64,000 nucleotides of DNA. Origin: Bordetella sp. 02P26C-1. Its GTDB lineage: Bacteria > Pseudomonadota > Gammaproteobacteria > Burkholderiales > Burkholderiaceae_B. The stretch is from positions 62,001 through 126,000 of the forward strand of contig NZ_WSJB01000012.1 in the NCBI RefSeq assembly GCF_009763255.1. Reading direction: 5' to 3'. The position numbers were made by a program, and so were the translations under genes. The notes under the pieces were generated by a model. It was not told the origin of the DNA. It worked only from the letters and a program-made list of their open reading frames with translations, and did no database searches. Each line of letters opens with the position of its first letter. Position 1 is the stretch's first letter. Positions 55,201 through 63,217 of this stretch are shown one piece after another.

Positions 55201-55865
55201 TCAACGTGCGCCGCACCGGCCACCACATTCAGGCGATCGGCCCACACGCCCGCGTTCAAGATCAATGCTCGGGCGAGCAGGTCCACCTGATCCGCATTCG
55301 CACCCTTCAATCCCTCACCGTCGATCCTTAGCGTACCGGAGGTGATCTCGAACGCCAGATCACCCCCCGTCCCGATATGGGGCCGACCGGTGGTAAGCGT
55401 GACACGCGAGGCATTCAGCCAGTCACATCCATCGCATGTGATTCCAGCCGGATTGGCAATGATGACATGCGCGGAGCGACCGGCGACTTCCAGCATGCCG
55501 CGCAGCAGCGAGGGATTCGCCGCGGTCACCTGGTTCAGGATCGCCGCCGCGTGGCGCCCGCCCAGCTGGGGGTTCCCCGAGATCTCGCCACCCAGCTGCG
55601 TTTGGCTGACATCCGCACCATTGTTCAGGATCACGCCGCCCGTACCAACGTTAAATTCAAGGTAGCGGTTATGCGAAACGCCCTTCGCGGACGGCGGGGC
55701 AATTTGGATGACGGGCACGCCATGGCTCTCGCTGAGCACCGGCGTGTTGCCCAGCTCGCCCGTATCCGGCGTGATGGGCAGCGTCTGCGCCCATGCCGAC
55801 ATCCAACCGGGGGTAAACAATAGTCCTGCGATAACGCGGCCCGGACACTTTCGATTCTTGATCAT
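52221..55865 (-). CDS. Filamentous-haemagglutinin-like two-partner-secretion exoprotein (short paralogue)
   Basis: 1214 residues. The signal (ending SAWAQ) and TPS domain closely parallel the long paralogue: GVSHNRYLEFNVGTGGVILN, NPAGITCDGCDWLNASRVTL and LARALILNAGVWADRLNVV. It lacks a roughly 700-residue middle section and the C-terminal LDNLCG/GTHDFIGG region, ending instead in AWVPVRVSDAEVSILAGAR. The region WDAERLSAQVDFEAGVMSTF matches WDAEKLGAQVAAQAEIIAAF of the long protein, after which the two diverge. The start and stop are clean, so it is an intact shorter gene or an old 3' truncation. It would use the same missing TpsB transporter. Confidence 0.88.
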   Translation of the reverse strand: MIKNRKCPGRVIAGLLFTPGWMSAWAQTLPITPDTGELGNTPVLSESHGVPVIQIAPPSAKGVSHNRYLEFNVGTGGVILNNGADVSQTQLGGEISGNPQLGGRHAAAILNQVTAANPSLLRGMLEVAGRSAHVIIANPAGITCDGCDWLNASRVTLTTGRPHIGTGGDLAFEITSGTLRIDGEGLKGANADQVDLLARALILNAGVWADRLNVVAGAAHVDLDTGQVRNIAGRGPQPEVALDASALGGMYANSIRLVGTEAGVGVNLGGTLAALTGDLTVSAAGDINITPHSTMIAKERLSLYTPAKADIRKATLRGDQIDIGAQQLRTGDGKLLGGDIRVNCQGDLVHLGAISAGGSAQLEARNIVNESGSLVQAGRVTVVARDELRSAGADFVGESVVLSSGGDMYLSADGHPAAVTPAQRIAFAGATHIQAGNLTMHAGNDIDMHQAYLAVDRDANMYAAQTIRLHDSLLSHPDIQGSPNHEARADQKALPDIAKLNALEPSRHVSNEPQQTNAIPRARELRLSAGRDIEISAGTVHDSTSFVQRDSTQGLLWSTIVDTTTSARSARARASMLSGQNVELLAGQDVVISGSDVGARNNLRITAGRDVSIVAAAHQKETRRVEQTRMTGAGVLSLLSIGRNTQTRTHQLNETRLDPSLIGSLTDSITIKGGHSVNVKSSGIVAPGGDITLVAPRVAIHHTPRPQRATENVEQLRTGVSVVVGTPILAAVQLMSEMAEGAEPSASRLLQTLPTGAAALAIDNTLSVIREQRAVPDGNFADYIGNIRTSLQVEAGMQAAETLTESTRVAPAFVTAGRRLTVHASGREAHLSVQASTLSSNGDVSLVSQGEIELRGARHEVEQKRTGGGSGGRIGIGASLSAAGPALGTHLGANYASMLSEAVDSDVIQARVQTGARLSASASSHMTLQGADVTAWHATANVGGDLNMESLGSGSQLVSEAKRMSAGGVIGVSLTGTISLADNAFHGSYASVKETTGVHAGSEGFDISVSGGTSLKGASITSAASDIDRNRFKTRTLRAENVIDHADHEAVARTLGAVKYTLAGGGVAPSFGWANRADKVQTVTPSIITGFASTLPQTPSQTVPLASVVSSHGAHADDDFKSELPHVHLMRPWDAERLSAQVDFEAGVMSTFMQQAGQTYRVYTHDAFKPGGVFSGQPLVALDDPTPHEATDMAPAWVPVRVSDAEVSILAGAR

Positions 55866-56180
55866 GATGTGGCCGGAGATGTACGAAGCGCAAAAGCCAA
55901 TAGGGAGGGAATGACGGGGAACCTTCCAAGTCTCTCCGACTGGTTACTCAAACTAACAAGGTGCACAGCTGTTACTCGATAAAGAAAGGACGGCCGCAAC
56001 ACTACCCAAGCTTCTAAAAGCGCTAAAGGGCTGCCGATGGCCTGACTTCACCGGAAAACTGGGTGATTCATGCAGGCACTACAAGGATTTCAACCTGGAA
56101 CGAGGCGAGTCTACGACTCCGTTGCGGTTTGAAGAATCAGACCAATCCGATGGAACTATTTGCGCGCTCGTCCGAGCGGC
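55866..56180. other. Intergenic region between the tad operon end and the short fha gene
   Basis: A 315-base gap with no convincing gene. A small hairpin CGCTC-GTCC-GAGCG (56165-56178), just after the DUF192 stop, could end the tad transcript. The rest must hold the promoter of the short haemagglutinin gene, but no good hexamer pair was recognised. Confidence 0.45.
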
Positions 56181-56540
56181 TCATTTTCTTCGTGCTCGGC
56201 TGGCCTGAGCCACCGCAACCTGTAGCCGCCGGCGGTATCTTGGCGTTGACTCATAGCGGTTCACCGCCAGCTCGACCGCCGAGGCGGCTCCAAAGCAGAA
56301 CACCATACGCCCGGGGGGCACATTACGGACAAGGCGTTGCACCTTGCCCGCACGGTCTATGAAAGCCACATCGATAGCGAACCGCATGCCAAAAGTATGG
56401 ATCGACGAGCAAGGTTTGAGCCAGAATCCGGTGCGCGGCCCTGGCGCGGTAGCGCGACACAAGAGCCCACGTAAGCGGCCGAGAAAGCCGCGCGCCCGCA
56501 CGAGACGGATGCGATTCCTGGAGGCTCGCGGATGTGTCAT
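56181..56540 (-). CDS. DUF192-family small protein coupled to tadC
   Basis: 119 residues. ARGFLGRLRGLLCRA is the family's N-terminal block; GFWLKPCSSIHTFGMRFAID and VAFIDRAGKVQRLVRNVPPG form the conserved core. DUF192 proteins are small beta-barrel-like domains often secreted or membrane-anchored; here no signal peptide is visible, so it would be cytoplasmic unless the start is misplaced. The ATG (56540) overlaps the tadC stop as ATGA, indicating translational coupling to the pilus operon. A pilus-related role is inferred only from this position. Confidence 0.82.
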   Translation of the reverse strand: MTHPRASRNRIRLVRARGFLGRLRGLLCRATAPGPRTGFWLKPCSSIHTFGMRFAIDVAFIDRAGKVQRLVRNVPPGRMVFCFGAASAVELAVNRYESTPRYRRRLQVAVAQASRARRK

Positions 56541-57403
56541 CCACCCCCCCATATTTGCACGACGATCGGGAATGCCAAAACGATGAATGTGCAGGGAAAG
56601 ATGCACCCGATCAAGGGCAGCAGCATCCGCACCGGTGCTTCCATTGCCAATGTCTCGGCGCGCTGTACCCGTTGCAGACGGGTATGCGCGGCGTGCTCGC
56701 GCAAGAACACGCTCAGGCTCATGCCAGATTCCGCGGCTTGCTGCATCGACAACACCCAGGCACGTACGGTTGGGCTGCCACATCGCGTGACCAAGGCTTG
56801 CAACGCCGTTTGGCGCGGAACACCGGCACGCATATCCGTCAGCGCGTGGGAGACCTCGTCGCGCAATGGACCGGGCGGGCCCATCTTTGCCACCAGATGC
56901 AGCGCACTATGCAGGCTAAGGCCCGATTCCACACAGAGCGTGATCATATCCAGCATAAACGGCAAGGAGCGTTCAAAGATTCGCCTGCGACGCTGCACCC
57001 GAGCATCTAGCACCGACCCCAGCCAGACCACCGCGAAAACCGCGCCAAACAGCATCGCATAAGCCTGCGCCTGGCGCGAGTCGGCCAATACAGCCAGGTA
57101 AAACCCAACGAATGTGCCCATCAATGCCACGCTCACTCCACAGGCGCAGAGATGCGCGGGGGTCACGCAAGGAGGCAAGCCTGCCTGTTGCGCCCAGGCC
57201 GTCAACCATTCTCGTTGGCGCCAGGTCAGGTGACGGCCCAGCACGGCGGACCATGCTGATAACCACGGCCAGGCGAGGCGCCATGCGACTGGAACGTATG
57301 TGGAGCCACCCACGCGACCCGATGCACTGATTGCTCTCAATAGCAGCCATGTCACGCTGGAAGCCGCCAGTCCCGCCAGCACTATCCCGAGTAGCATCCA
57401 CAT
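56537..57403 (-). CDS. tadC: Tad pilus inner-membrane platform protein TadC
   Basis: 288 residues. The type II secretion F domain (GSPF/PilC-like) spans about 130-260: FERSLPFMLDMITLCVESGL followed by SLHSALHLVAK is diagnostic, and MSLSVFLREHAAH ends it. Membrane helices lie near the N-terminus, around residue 110 and at the C-terminus (LPLIGCIFPCTFIVLAFPIV). With TadB it forms the inner-membrane platform on which the ATPase acts. ATG 57403 lies 11 bases after tadB; a second in-frame ATG is two codons later. Confidence 0.9.
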   Translation of the reverse strand: MWMLLGIVLAGLAASSVTWLLLRAISASGRVGGSTYVPVAWRLAWPWLSAWSAVLGRHLTWRQREWLTAWAQQAGLPPCVTPAHLCACGVSVALMGTFVGFYLAVLADSRQAQAYAMLFGAVFAVVWLGSVLDARVQRRRRIFERSLPFMLDMITLCVESGLSLHSALHLVAKMGPPGPLRDEVSHALTDMRAGVPRQTALQALVTRCGSPTVRAWVLSMQQAAESGMSLSVFLREHAAHTRLQRVQRAETLAMEAPVRMLLPLIGCIFPCTFIVLAFPIVVQIWGGG

Positions 57404-57414
57404 GGTTGCCCCGG

Positions 57415-58260
57415 TCAGATATCGATCGTCACGATACGGCGGATGAGCCATATGCCCGCTAGCTCCAAGGTAGCGACCACGGCCAGGGTGATCCAGCCCG
57501 CGGTAGTCGTCCACATTTGGTGCATCGCATCAGGATCCAGATAGCTTAGCGCCACCAGCAGCAGCAAGGGCAACGCGCCGACGATCCAAGCTTGAAGGCG
57601 GCCTTGAGCGGTTAAAGTCCTGACTTTGTCTTGCATGCGCTGATGCTCGCGTAGCGTCACGGCGAGCCGCTCCAGGGTTTCAGCGAGCGCGCCTCCAGTT
57701 TGGGAAGCGACGCGCAACGCGGCGACGAGCAGGATATTGGCTTCGGATGGCACTCGCTCGCCCAGATGCTGAAGCGCAGTATCGAATGGCACTCCCACTC
57801 GATGCTCGCGCAACAACAGGCCGAATTCTTGCGTGATCGGTGCCTCGCTATAGTCCAACAGATGCCGTAACGCAGCTGGTAGACTCAGGCCACATCGCAG
57901 CGAGGCCGCCAGCGCCTGCAGCGCTGCTGGCAAATCGCGCTCGTATCGAAACAACCGACGTCGACGCAGCCAACGTGTACCCAAACGCGGGACTTGGAAA
58001 GTACCTAGGACAATCACCCCCATGGCGAGGAAACTCCCCGTACACGCGAATATCAACCCTCCCGCCATCAACGCCAACATCAGCGTTCCTAACCACAAGT
58101 GATCGTCGTCCACGAAGAGAAACAGTTCCTCCAACGTGACATGGGTTTGGCGGGTATAGACCTCGCGGTAGCGCCGCAATGCTGGCCCGAGAGACAGCTG
58201 TATGCGCCAGACCAGGAGCAAGGCACTCAATGCGGACATACCAAGTGCAAACCAAACCAT
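57415..58260 (-). CDS. tadB: Tad pilus inner-membrane platform protein TadB
   Basis: 281 residues. An N-terminal helix (MVWFALGMSALSALLLVWRI) and two more near residues 75-105 precede the GSPF domain: YERDLPAALQALAASLRCGL, then SLPAALRHL, with TGGALAETLERLAVTLREHQ at its end. Two C-terminal membrane segments finish the protein. It is the partner of TadC in the pilus assembly platform. The ATG at 58260 follows the tadA stop after a single base. Confidence 0.9.
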   Translation of the reverse strand: MVWFALGMSALSALLLVWRIQLSLGPALRRYREVYTRQTHVTLEELFLFVDDDHLWLGTLMLALMAGGLIFACTGSFLAMGVIVLGTFQVPRLGTRWLRRRRLFRYERDLPAALQALAASLRCGLSLPAALRHLLDYSEAPITQEFGLLLREHRVGVPFDTALQHLGERVPSEANILLVAALRVASQTGGALAETLERLAVTLREHQRMQDKVRTLTAQGRLQAWIVGALPLLLLVALSYLDPDAMHQMWTTTAGWITLAVVATLELAGIWLIRRIVTIDI

Positions 58261-58261
58261 G

Positions 58262-60160
58262 TCAGGTACTCTCGTGGTGTGCCCGCGGTCGACAGTCAGC
58301 ACCGCTATCGATGCCTTGCGGCCTTTTTGTCGCTGCCGAGCCAAACGCCGCGCCATCGAACGCCACGCCGGCTTCGCGCCATTCGTCAATGAACGTGGGC
58401 ACCAAGCCGCTTTCTCTAAAGCTCCCCGTGCGCGTATGACGGAACAATTCCTGCACCTGAATCTGATTGCCCTCCATCCCGGTAATCTCGGCGATCGAAT
58501 GCACAACACGGCGGCCGTCAGCCAGGCGCACCACTTGGACGACGAGGTCGAGGCTGGCGGCGATATGTTCGCGCACAATCGGCAATGGCAGATCCATGCC
58601 CGCGATCAGCACCATACTTTCCAGACGGCTAAGCGCGTCACGCGGCGAGTTCGCATGTAGTGTGGTCAATGACCCCTCATGACCGGTATTCATCGCCGTG
58701 AGCATATCGAAGGCCTCTGCGCCCCGGCACTCCCCAACAATGATGCGGTCAGGGCGCATTCTCAATGCATTGCGCACAAGGTCGCGAATGTCGATACGCC
58801 CACGATGCTCGAGATTGGCCGGCCGGGATTCCAGCGCCACCCAATTGCCATGCTCGAGCATCAACTCCGCCGCATCTTCAATTGTCACGATACGCTCTTC
58901 GCCTGGGATGCCTGCGACCAGGGCATTAAGCAACGTTGTCTTACCTGCTCCCGTGCCGCCTGACACCACAATATTTTTTCGCGTCTGCACGCAGCGCATC
59001 AGAAAATCCGCCATGACAGGCGACATTGAGCCATGGCCTATCAGATCGGCGATTTTCGGCCTGGAAGAGGGAAACTTGCGGATAGTGAGGCTCGCGCCTT
59101 TTAACGCGATCGGCGGAATGACGGCGTTGACGCGAGAGCCGTCTGATAAGCGCGCATCTACCATGGGGGAACTTTCGTCGATACGACGGCCGACCGGCGC
59201 AACAATGCGCTCAATCGCCCATCGTACCGACTGTTCGCTGCTGAATACCGCTTTGTGTCGTGACAGACGGCCTTCTCGTTCAACATAGATTTCGTCGTAG
59301 CGATTGACCATAATTTCGGTGATGGTCGGGTCGTGCAACAAAGCCTCCAGAGGGCCCAGGCCTAAGGCTTCGTCCAATACCTCGCGGCAGATGGACTCGC
59401 GTTCGGAATCGGTCAGGCGCGCGTCGGCGTCTACCGAGATCGTTTCGAGCAGCGTGCGGGCCACCTCTCGCAAGGTCACATCACTCATGCTGGCGATATC
59501 ACGTCGCCGCAGATCGAGCGCTTCACGCAGTTTGGTATGTAGACGTTGACGTAATGCTTGAAGACGCGCATCCGCGGGCGCGTTCCGGTCTGCGCCATCC
59601 ACGCATACACGTATATCCACCGGCGAAACAATTCCTGGCGCGTTTTTCGTTGAACTTTCGGGGCCGTCGTGGGCTGCGGGCGAGCTTGGGTTTGGTGTGT
59701 CAGACGGTGCGGGCGTGGGAAGACTATTCGTCCGTGCGGGCCTGGCTAAATCACCATCCAATCCAATATCGTCTGTGCTATTACAGGATCCCGGCTCCAT
59801 GCGATTCGCGCATATGGCCTCGAAGGAATGGGCAATGGCGTAACAGGCTTCGCCCTGTGAGGTCTCTCCATCAGGCCGCACGTAAATCCGACACGGTCCG
59901 ATAACAATGGCGTCGTCCGGCAGCACCGGTCGATGTACCGTGACGCGACGGCCGTTCACCCAGGTCCCAAATAAAGAACCCAGGTCTTCTATCTCCAACG
60001 TTTGCCCACGACCATTGAGCCGGGCGTGCTGTCCCGACACCCGCCAGTTCCTGATGCGTAAACCACTATTGGCGGCTCTTCCGATGGTTAACGGCGTATT
60101 CACACTGACAGTCTGTTGTTTGCCACTTTCATAAGTTAGTAAGAGAGTCAGCATACTCAT
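58262..60160 (-). CDS. tadA: Tad pilus secretion ATPase TadA/CpaF with N-terminal FHA domain
   Basis: 632 residues, clearly longer than usual CpaF (about 450-480). Residues 1-95 form a forkhead-associated domain with the phosphothreonine-site residues in place: GR (Arg28), SGQH (Ser42, His45) and VNG (Asn69). A low-complexity Pro/Ser linker (about 110-180) joins it to the ATPase. The ATPase has Walker A GGTGAGKTT (Lys407), the Asp-box VTIEDAAELML and the His-box LTTLHANSPRDALSRLESM. TadA powers Flp pilus extension and retraction. The start was set at 60160 because it overlaps the secretin stop as ATGA. Confidence 0.92.
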   Translation of the reverse strand: MSMLTLLLTYESGKQQTVSVNTPLTIGRAANSGLRIRNWRVSGQHARLNGRGQTLEIEDLGSLFGTWVNGRRVTVHRPVLPDDAIVIGPCRIYVRPDGETSQGEACYAIAHSFEAICANRMEPGSCNSTDDIGLDGDLARPARTNSLPTPAPSDTPNPSSPAAHDGPESSTKNAPGIVSPVDIRVCVDGADRNAPADARLQALRQRLHTKLREALDLRRRDIASMSDVTLREVARTLLETISVDADARLTDSERESICREVLDEALGLGPLEALLHDPTITEIMVNRYDEIYVEREGRLSRHKAVFSSEQSVRWAIERIVAPVGRRIDESSPMVDARLSDGSRVNAVIPPIALKGASLTIRKFPSSRPKIADLIGHGSMSPVMADFLMRCVQTRKNIVVSGGTGAGKTTLLNALVAGIPGEERIVTIEDAAELMLEHGNWVALESRPANLEHRGRIDIRDLVRNALRMRPDRIIVGECRGAEAFDMLTAMNTGHEGSLTTLHANSPRDALSRLESMVLIAGMDLPLPIVREHIAASLDLVVQVVRLADGRRVVHSIAEITGMEGNQIQVQELFRHTRTGSFRESGLVPTFIDEWREAGVAFDGAAFGSAATKRPQGIDSGADCRPRAHHEST

Positions 60161-61524
60161 TCCCCTGGTGGCGCGTCGTGCAGGGGCTGCCATTGCGAAC
60201 CGGGGCCTCGATCCATGCTCCAGTCTCCCGCGTCATCGTTGCGAGGCGTCGCCGTGCCCAGGCGTGTGGGTTCTGGAAAAGCGCTGTCGAGAACGTCCCT
60301 GCCCTGCTGCACACGTTGGGCTAGCTCTGGATGATCTTGTGACACGATGCGCGGTGTGACGAAGATGGCCAGTTCCGTTTCTGAATGTCGCTCGCGCTGC
60401 GCGGAGAATAACGAGCCCAGGCCCGGAATATCCTGCAGCACGGGCACGCCTTTCTTTTCGTTCGATCGTTCCCTGGAGAGAAACCCGCCGATGACCAGGG
60501 TCTGTCCCGATCGCACGTTGAACTCGGTGGTGGCACGCCTGGTGCGCAATGCCGGTCCACCCGCCACACTAAGAGACATATCGACTGAACTGGCTTCCAC
60601 TTCAATGCGCGAGCGTATTGCCCCATTGCGGTCAATACGCGGGGTGATATTCAAAGACACACCGTACGGTTTGAATTGCGTGTGACTGCGACCGTTGGCA
60701 TCCGTAGTGGTATAGGGCACCTCGCCCCCGGCCAAGAAAGATGCGGTCGCGCCACTACGGGCCAGCAGCTGGGGCTGCGCGAGCATCACCGCTTCACCTT
60801 GCTGCGCCAACGCCGCAATGCGCGAGGAGAGCAAGGCATTCATCCCGAAATATCCGCCCACGGTGGCCCCAGCGCTCGTCAGAGGCGAAGGTGCCGCGCC
60901 TGCAGCGAGTTGCGCTTGGCCCCCGGGCTGCCAGAACACACCAGTCTGCAAGCCCCCTTGAGACATGGCATCCCAATGCACGCCGAAATCCCGCAGGTGG
61001 ATGCTTGGTAACTCGACCACTTGCACATCGAGCAACACCATTCGGTCCCACCCAACCTGGCCCGTGAAATCCACGATACGCGGGAAGCGGCGCACGAGCG
61101 CCGCCACGCGTTCGCGGTCGTCATCGCCCAGATCCTCCCCCTCTATGACGATGTTGTCACCAACGATCGAGCTACGCACGCTTGGGATATGCGAGAGCAA
61201 TGTCTGGACTTCCCGGTGCAGTTGCGCCCATCCCGCGGGCCTGACCTGCACTTCATAAGCAGCGGATACACCGTTTTCTCCCCACACATGGACCGAGGAC
61301 CCGCCTTCTTGCCGTGCAAATAGCACCACCTCGCGGCCATCAACGGAGACGGCGCTGACGACCTGTCCGTTGCCCACCGCAACCCGTGCCACCGAGGCAT
61401 GTGAAATGACCTTGGTCTGGCCGACTTCCATCGTCAGATTCGCAGGTGCTGCTACTGTTTTCGCTACGCACGCCAAACAAAGACTGGCAATCAGCCACGT
61501 CAAACCACCGCCTGCGGCCATCAT
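60157..61524 (-). CDS. cpaC: Tad pilus outer-membrane secretin CpaC/RcpA
   Basis: 455 residues with a signal peptide (ending TVAAP). N-terminal pilus-secretin and BON-like regions (about 30-190) contain ARVAVGNGQVVSAVSVDGRE and EDLGDDDRERVAALVRRFP. The secretin core (about 230-430) has LARSGATASFLAGGEVPY, KPYGVSLNITPRIDRNGAIR and LVIGGFLSRERSNEKKGVPV. It forms the outer-membrane ring for the Flp pilus. Both ends overlap neighbours as ATGA. The C-terminal tail after the secretin domain (TRLGTATPRNDDAG and after) is short and unconserved. Confidence 0.92.
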   Translation of the reverse strand: MMAAGGGLTWLIASLCLACVAKTVAAPANLTMEVGQTKVISHASVARVAVGNGQVVSAVSVDGREVVLFARQEGGSSVHVWGENGVSAAYEVQVRPAGWAQLHREVQTLLSHIPSVRSSIVGDNIVIEGEDLGDDDRERVAALVRRFPRIVDFTGQVGWDRMVLLDVQVVELPSIHLRDFGVHWDAMSQGGLQTGVFWQPGGQAQLAAGAAPSPLTSAGATVGGYFGMNALLSSRIAALAQQGEAVMLAQPQLLARSGATASFLAGGEVPYTTTDANGRSHTQFKPYGVSLNITPRIDRNGAIRSRIEVEASSVDMSLSVAGGPALRTRRATTEFNVRSGQTLVIGGFLSRERSNEKKGVPVLQDIPGLGSLFSAQRERHSETELAIFVTPRIVSQDHPELAQRVQQGRDVLDSAFPEPTRLGTATPRNDDAGDWSMDRGPGSQWQPLHDAPPGE

Positions 61525-62408
61525 TTCTCCTGCTTGCTGGCATCGCCCGCAGGCGTGCTACGCCCGCCAGCGCCCGATGATGCGGGACGGCCACCTGTGC
61601 CTTCCGAGCCAGACTCGAAAACCCAGTTCTGGCTATCTACACGGTCGCCATACAGGACAGGAACATGGCGGCGCTGCACCTCGTGAGGGCGTTCGAGGCC
61701 CATCCACGCCGCCAGATCTTTTGGCTCTGCGTTACCTGCAACGACCGCATCTTGTCTATGGCGCAACACAGCGGTCATGCGCCCCGCTTGGCGGGCAGCC
61801 ACGAGCTTTATCGCATCCTTTTCCGATACGTCGAGTGTGATGAGTGCGCGAGGATCCGGTCCGTTTTCCATCGCGAGGACCCGCACGCCAGTTGCCAGTG
61901 GGGAGGTGATGCGCTGACCATGATGGGCAAACGACACAAACAAATCGATCAGATCGCCGGTGCGCAGCACGCCCGTGGCGGCATCGATCTCTCCCACCGT
62001 CAATGCCAATGCGCGTCGACCCGGTTGCACACGCTCTGATGGCGCAGGCTGTTCTGTGGCGGCGATATGTGTGGGCTGCAGAATTTCGCCCTGCTTCAAA
62101 TCCGTGGCCAATTTTCGGCCCAAGACTTCATCCACGGCTTCGGCTCCGAAAGAATGCGCGGGTAACCAAGCCAGAGGCACCTCTCGCAATGCCAGGTCGT
62201 CGATACCTAACGGCTTTCCAGCCGGAAGATCGACGGCGACAACTACGCGCTCTTGCGTCGGCACCTGTGCTTGGCGTGCCAATTCCGCTTCGCGCGATTG
62301 GATGTGCTCGTGTACGGCCCAAGCCGCCGACAAGCCCGCTACGAGCGATACGCCGTATACCCCGAGTTTGCGGAGCCTGACGGGCAGTGGTGAGTGAAGA
62401 GAGGTCAT
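61521..62408 (-). CDS. cpaB: Tad pilus assembly protein CpaB/RcpC
   Basis: 295 residues. An N-terminal membrane anchor (LGVYGVSLVAGLSAAWAVHE, about 12-31) precedes a SAF domain (about 50-120; VVVAVDLPAGKPLGIDDLAL, LGRKLATDLKQGEIL). It continues as the RcpC/CpaB domain with RALALTVGEIDAATGVLRTG and DLIDLFVSF. RcpC is thought to assist secretin assembly at the periplasmic side, with the SAF domain possibly binding peptidoglycan or glycans. Translation is coupled by ATGA overlap to the gene before and after. Confidence 0.9.
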   Translation of the reverse strand: MTSLHSPLPVRLRKLGVYGVSLVAGLSAAWAVHEHIQSREAELARQAQVPTQERVVVAVDLPAGKPLGIDDLALREVPLAWLPAHSFGAEAVDEVLGRKLATDLKQGEILQPTHIAATEQPAPSERVQPGRRALALTVGEIDAATGVLRTGDLIDLFVSFAHHGQRITSPLATGVRVLAMENGPDPRALITLDVSEKDAIKLVAARQAGRMTAVLRHRQDAVVAGNAEPKDLAAWMGLERPHEVQRRHVPVLYGDRVDSQNWVFESGSEGTGGRPASSGAGGRSTPAGDASKQEK

Positions 62409-63217
62409 GGCATTGTCTCCTCGGTCAGCTGCAGGTACACCGCGGTACCCTCTTCGATTTCCGCTAATGACACATAAAGCGACTGCCGATCCTGCCGCCA
62501 GTAACCAGCCATATCATTCGAAATCTCCTGCACCCAGCCGTTATGACGCAACCCCTGATTGATGGTCCGCCATGCGACTTGTAAAGGGTATGTCAGACGC
62601 CACACTTGCTGGATCACCGCGGGTTGATTGATCGCCTGTGGGTTGATCATCCGTTGGGTCTGCACGTGTTGCATGCCCGGCCGCGTGTCGCGATGGCCCC
62701 GTTGTTCGACATGCATCGTCAACGACGCAGAACGCGGTATCCATATCGGCGGCACCGTGTCGTCATGCAACGAAACATCTAATGCGCCCGATGGATCGCC
62801 CGCGTCGGTAGTCAGAGATGCCAGTGAGAAAGTCCCATACGTATGCCTGAGTCCCACCGGTGACAGCGAAATCAACGCGGATCGCCCTTGGACTTGGCCT
62901 GCCAGTTGAATGCCCTGCTCAGGTTTTGCGGGCAGCTGGGACAGCGAGGGATACTGCTGGCGCATATGACTTAACGCCTCGATGACGGGATAAGGCATAT
63001 GAAACGCCTGAACATCAATTGGAATGCCAAACGCGCGCACGCTAGTCGGCGCGAGCGCGGGCGTGCTACCCGGCGGAATGCGCCACGAAAAGTCCGAGTC
63101 ATCCGCGCGGGCCTCAAGGACCACACTTGCGACCGAGACGAAGGCGAAGACAAACCAAAGACACCTCATCCACCCCGCCGAGAGCCGTCTCCGATACATC
63201 GCAATTCGCTTATTCAT
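62405..63217 (-). CDS. Exported protein of unknown function inside the tad operon
   Basis: 270 residues with a signal peptide (about 1-38, ending EARA). I do not recognise a named Tad component. The middle is Pro/Gln-rich and of uncertain fold. The C-terminal part (WRLTYPLQVAWRTINQGLRH, then NGWVQEISNDMAGYW, LYVSLAEIEEGTAVYLQLTE) resembles the helix-grip pattern of the BamC/NlpB domain, in which a processed chain ends with a DRxxGxYxV-like strand. This is similarity by eye only. Overlaps with the TadE-like gene (8 bases) and cpaB (4 bases) place it firmly in the pilus operon. It is probably periplasmic or outer-membrane associated. Confidence 0.7.
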   Translation of the reverse strand: MNKRIAMYRRRLSAGWMRCLWFVFAFVSVASVVLEARADDSDFSWRIPPGSTPALAPTSVRAFGIPIDVQAFHMPYPVIEALSHMRQQYPSLSQLPAKPEQGIQLAGQVQGRSALISLSPVGLRHTYGTFSLASLTTDAGDPSGALDVSLHDDTVPPIWIPRSASLTMHVEQRGHRDTRPGMQHVQTQRMINPQAINQPAVIQQVWRLTYPLQVAWRTINQGLRHNGWVQEISNDMAGYWRQDRQSLYVSLAEIEEGTAVYLQLTEETMP

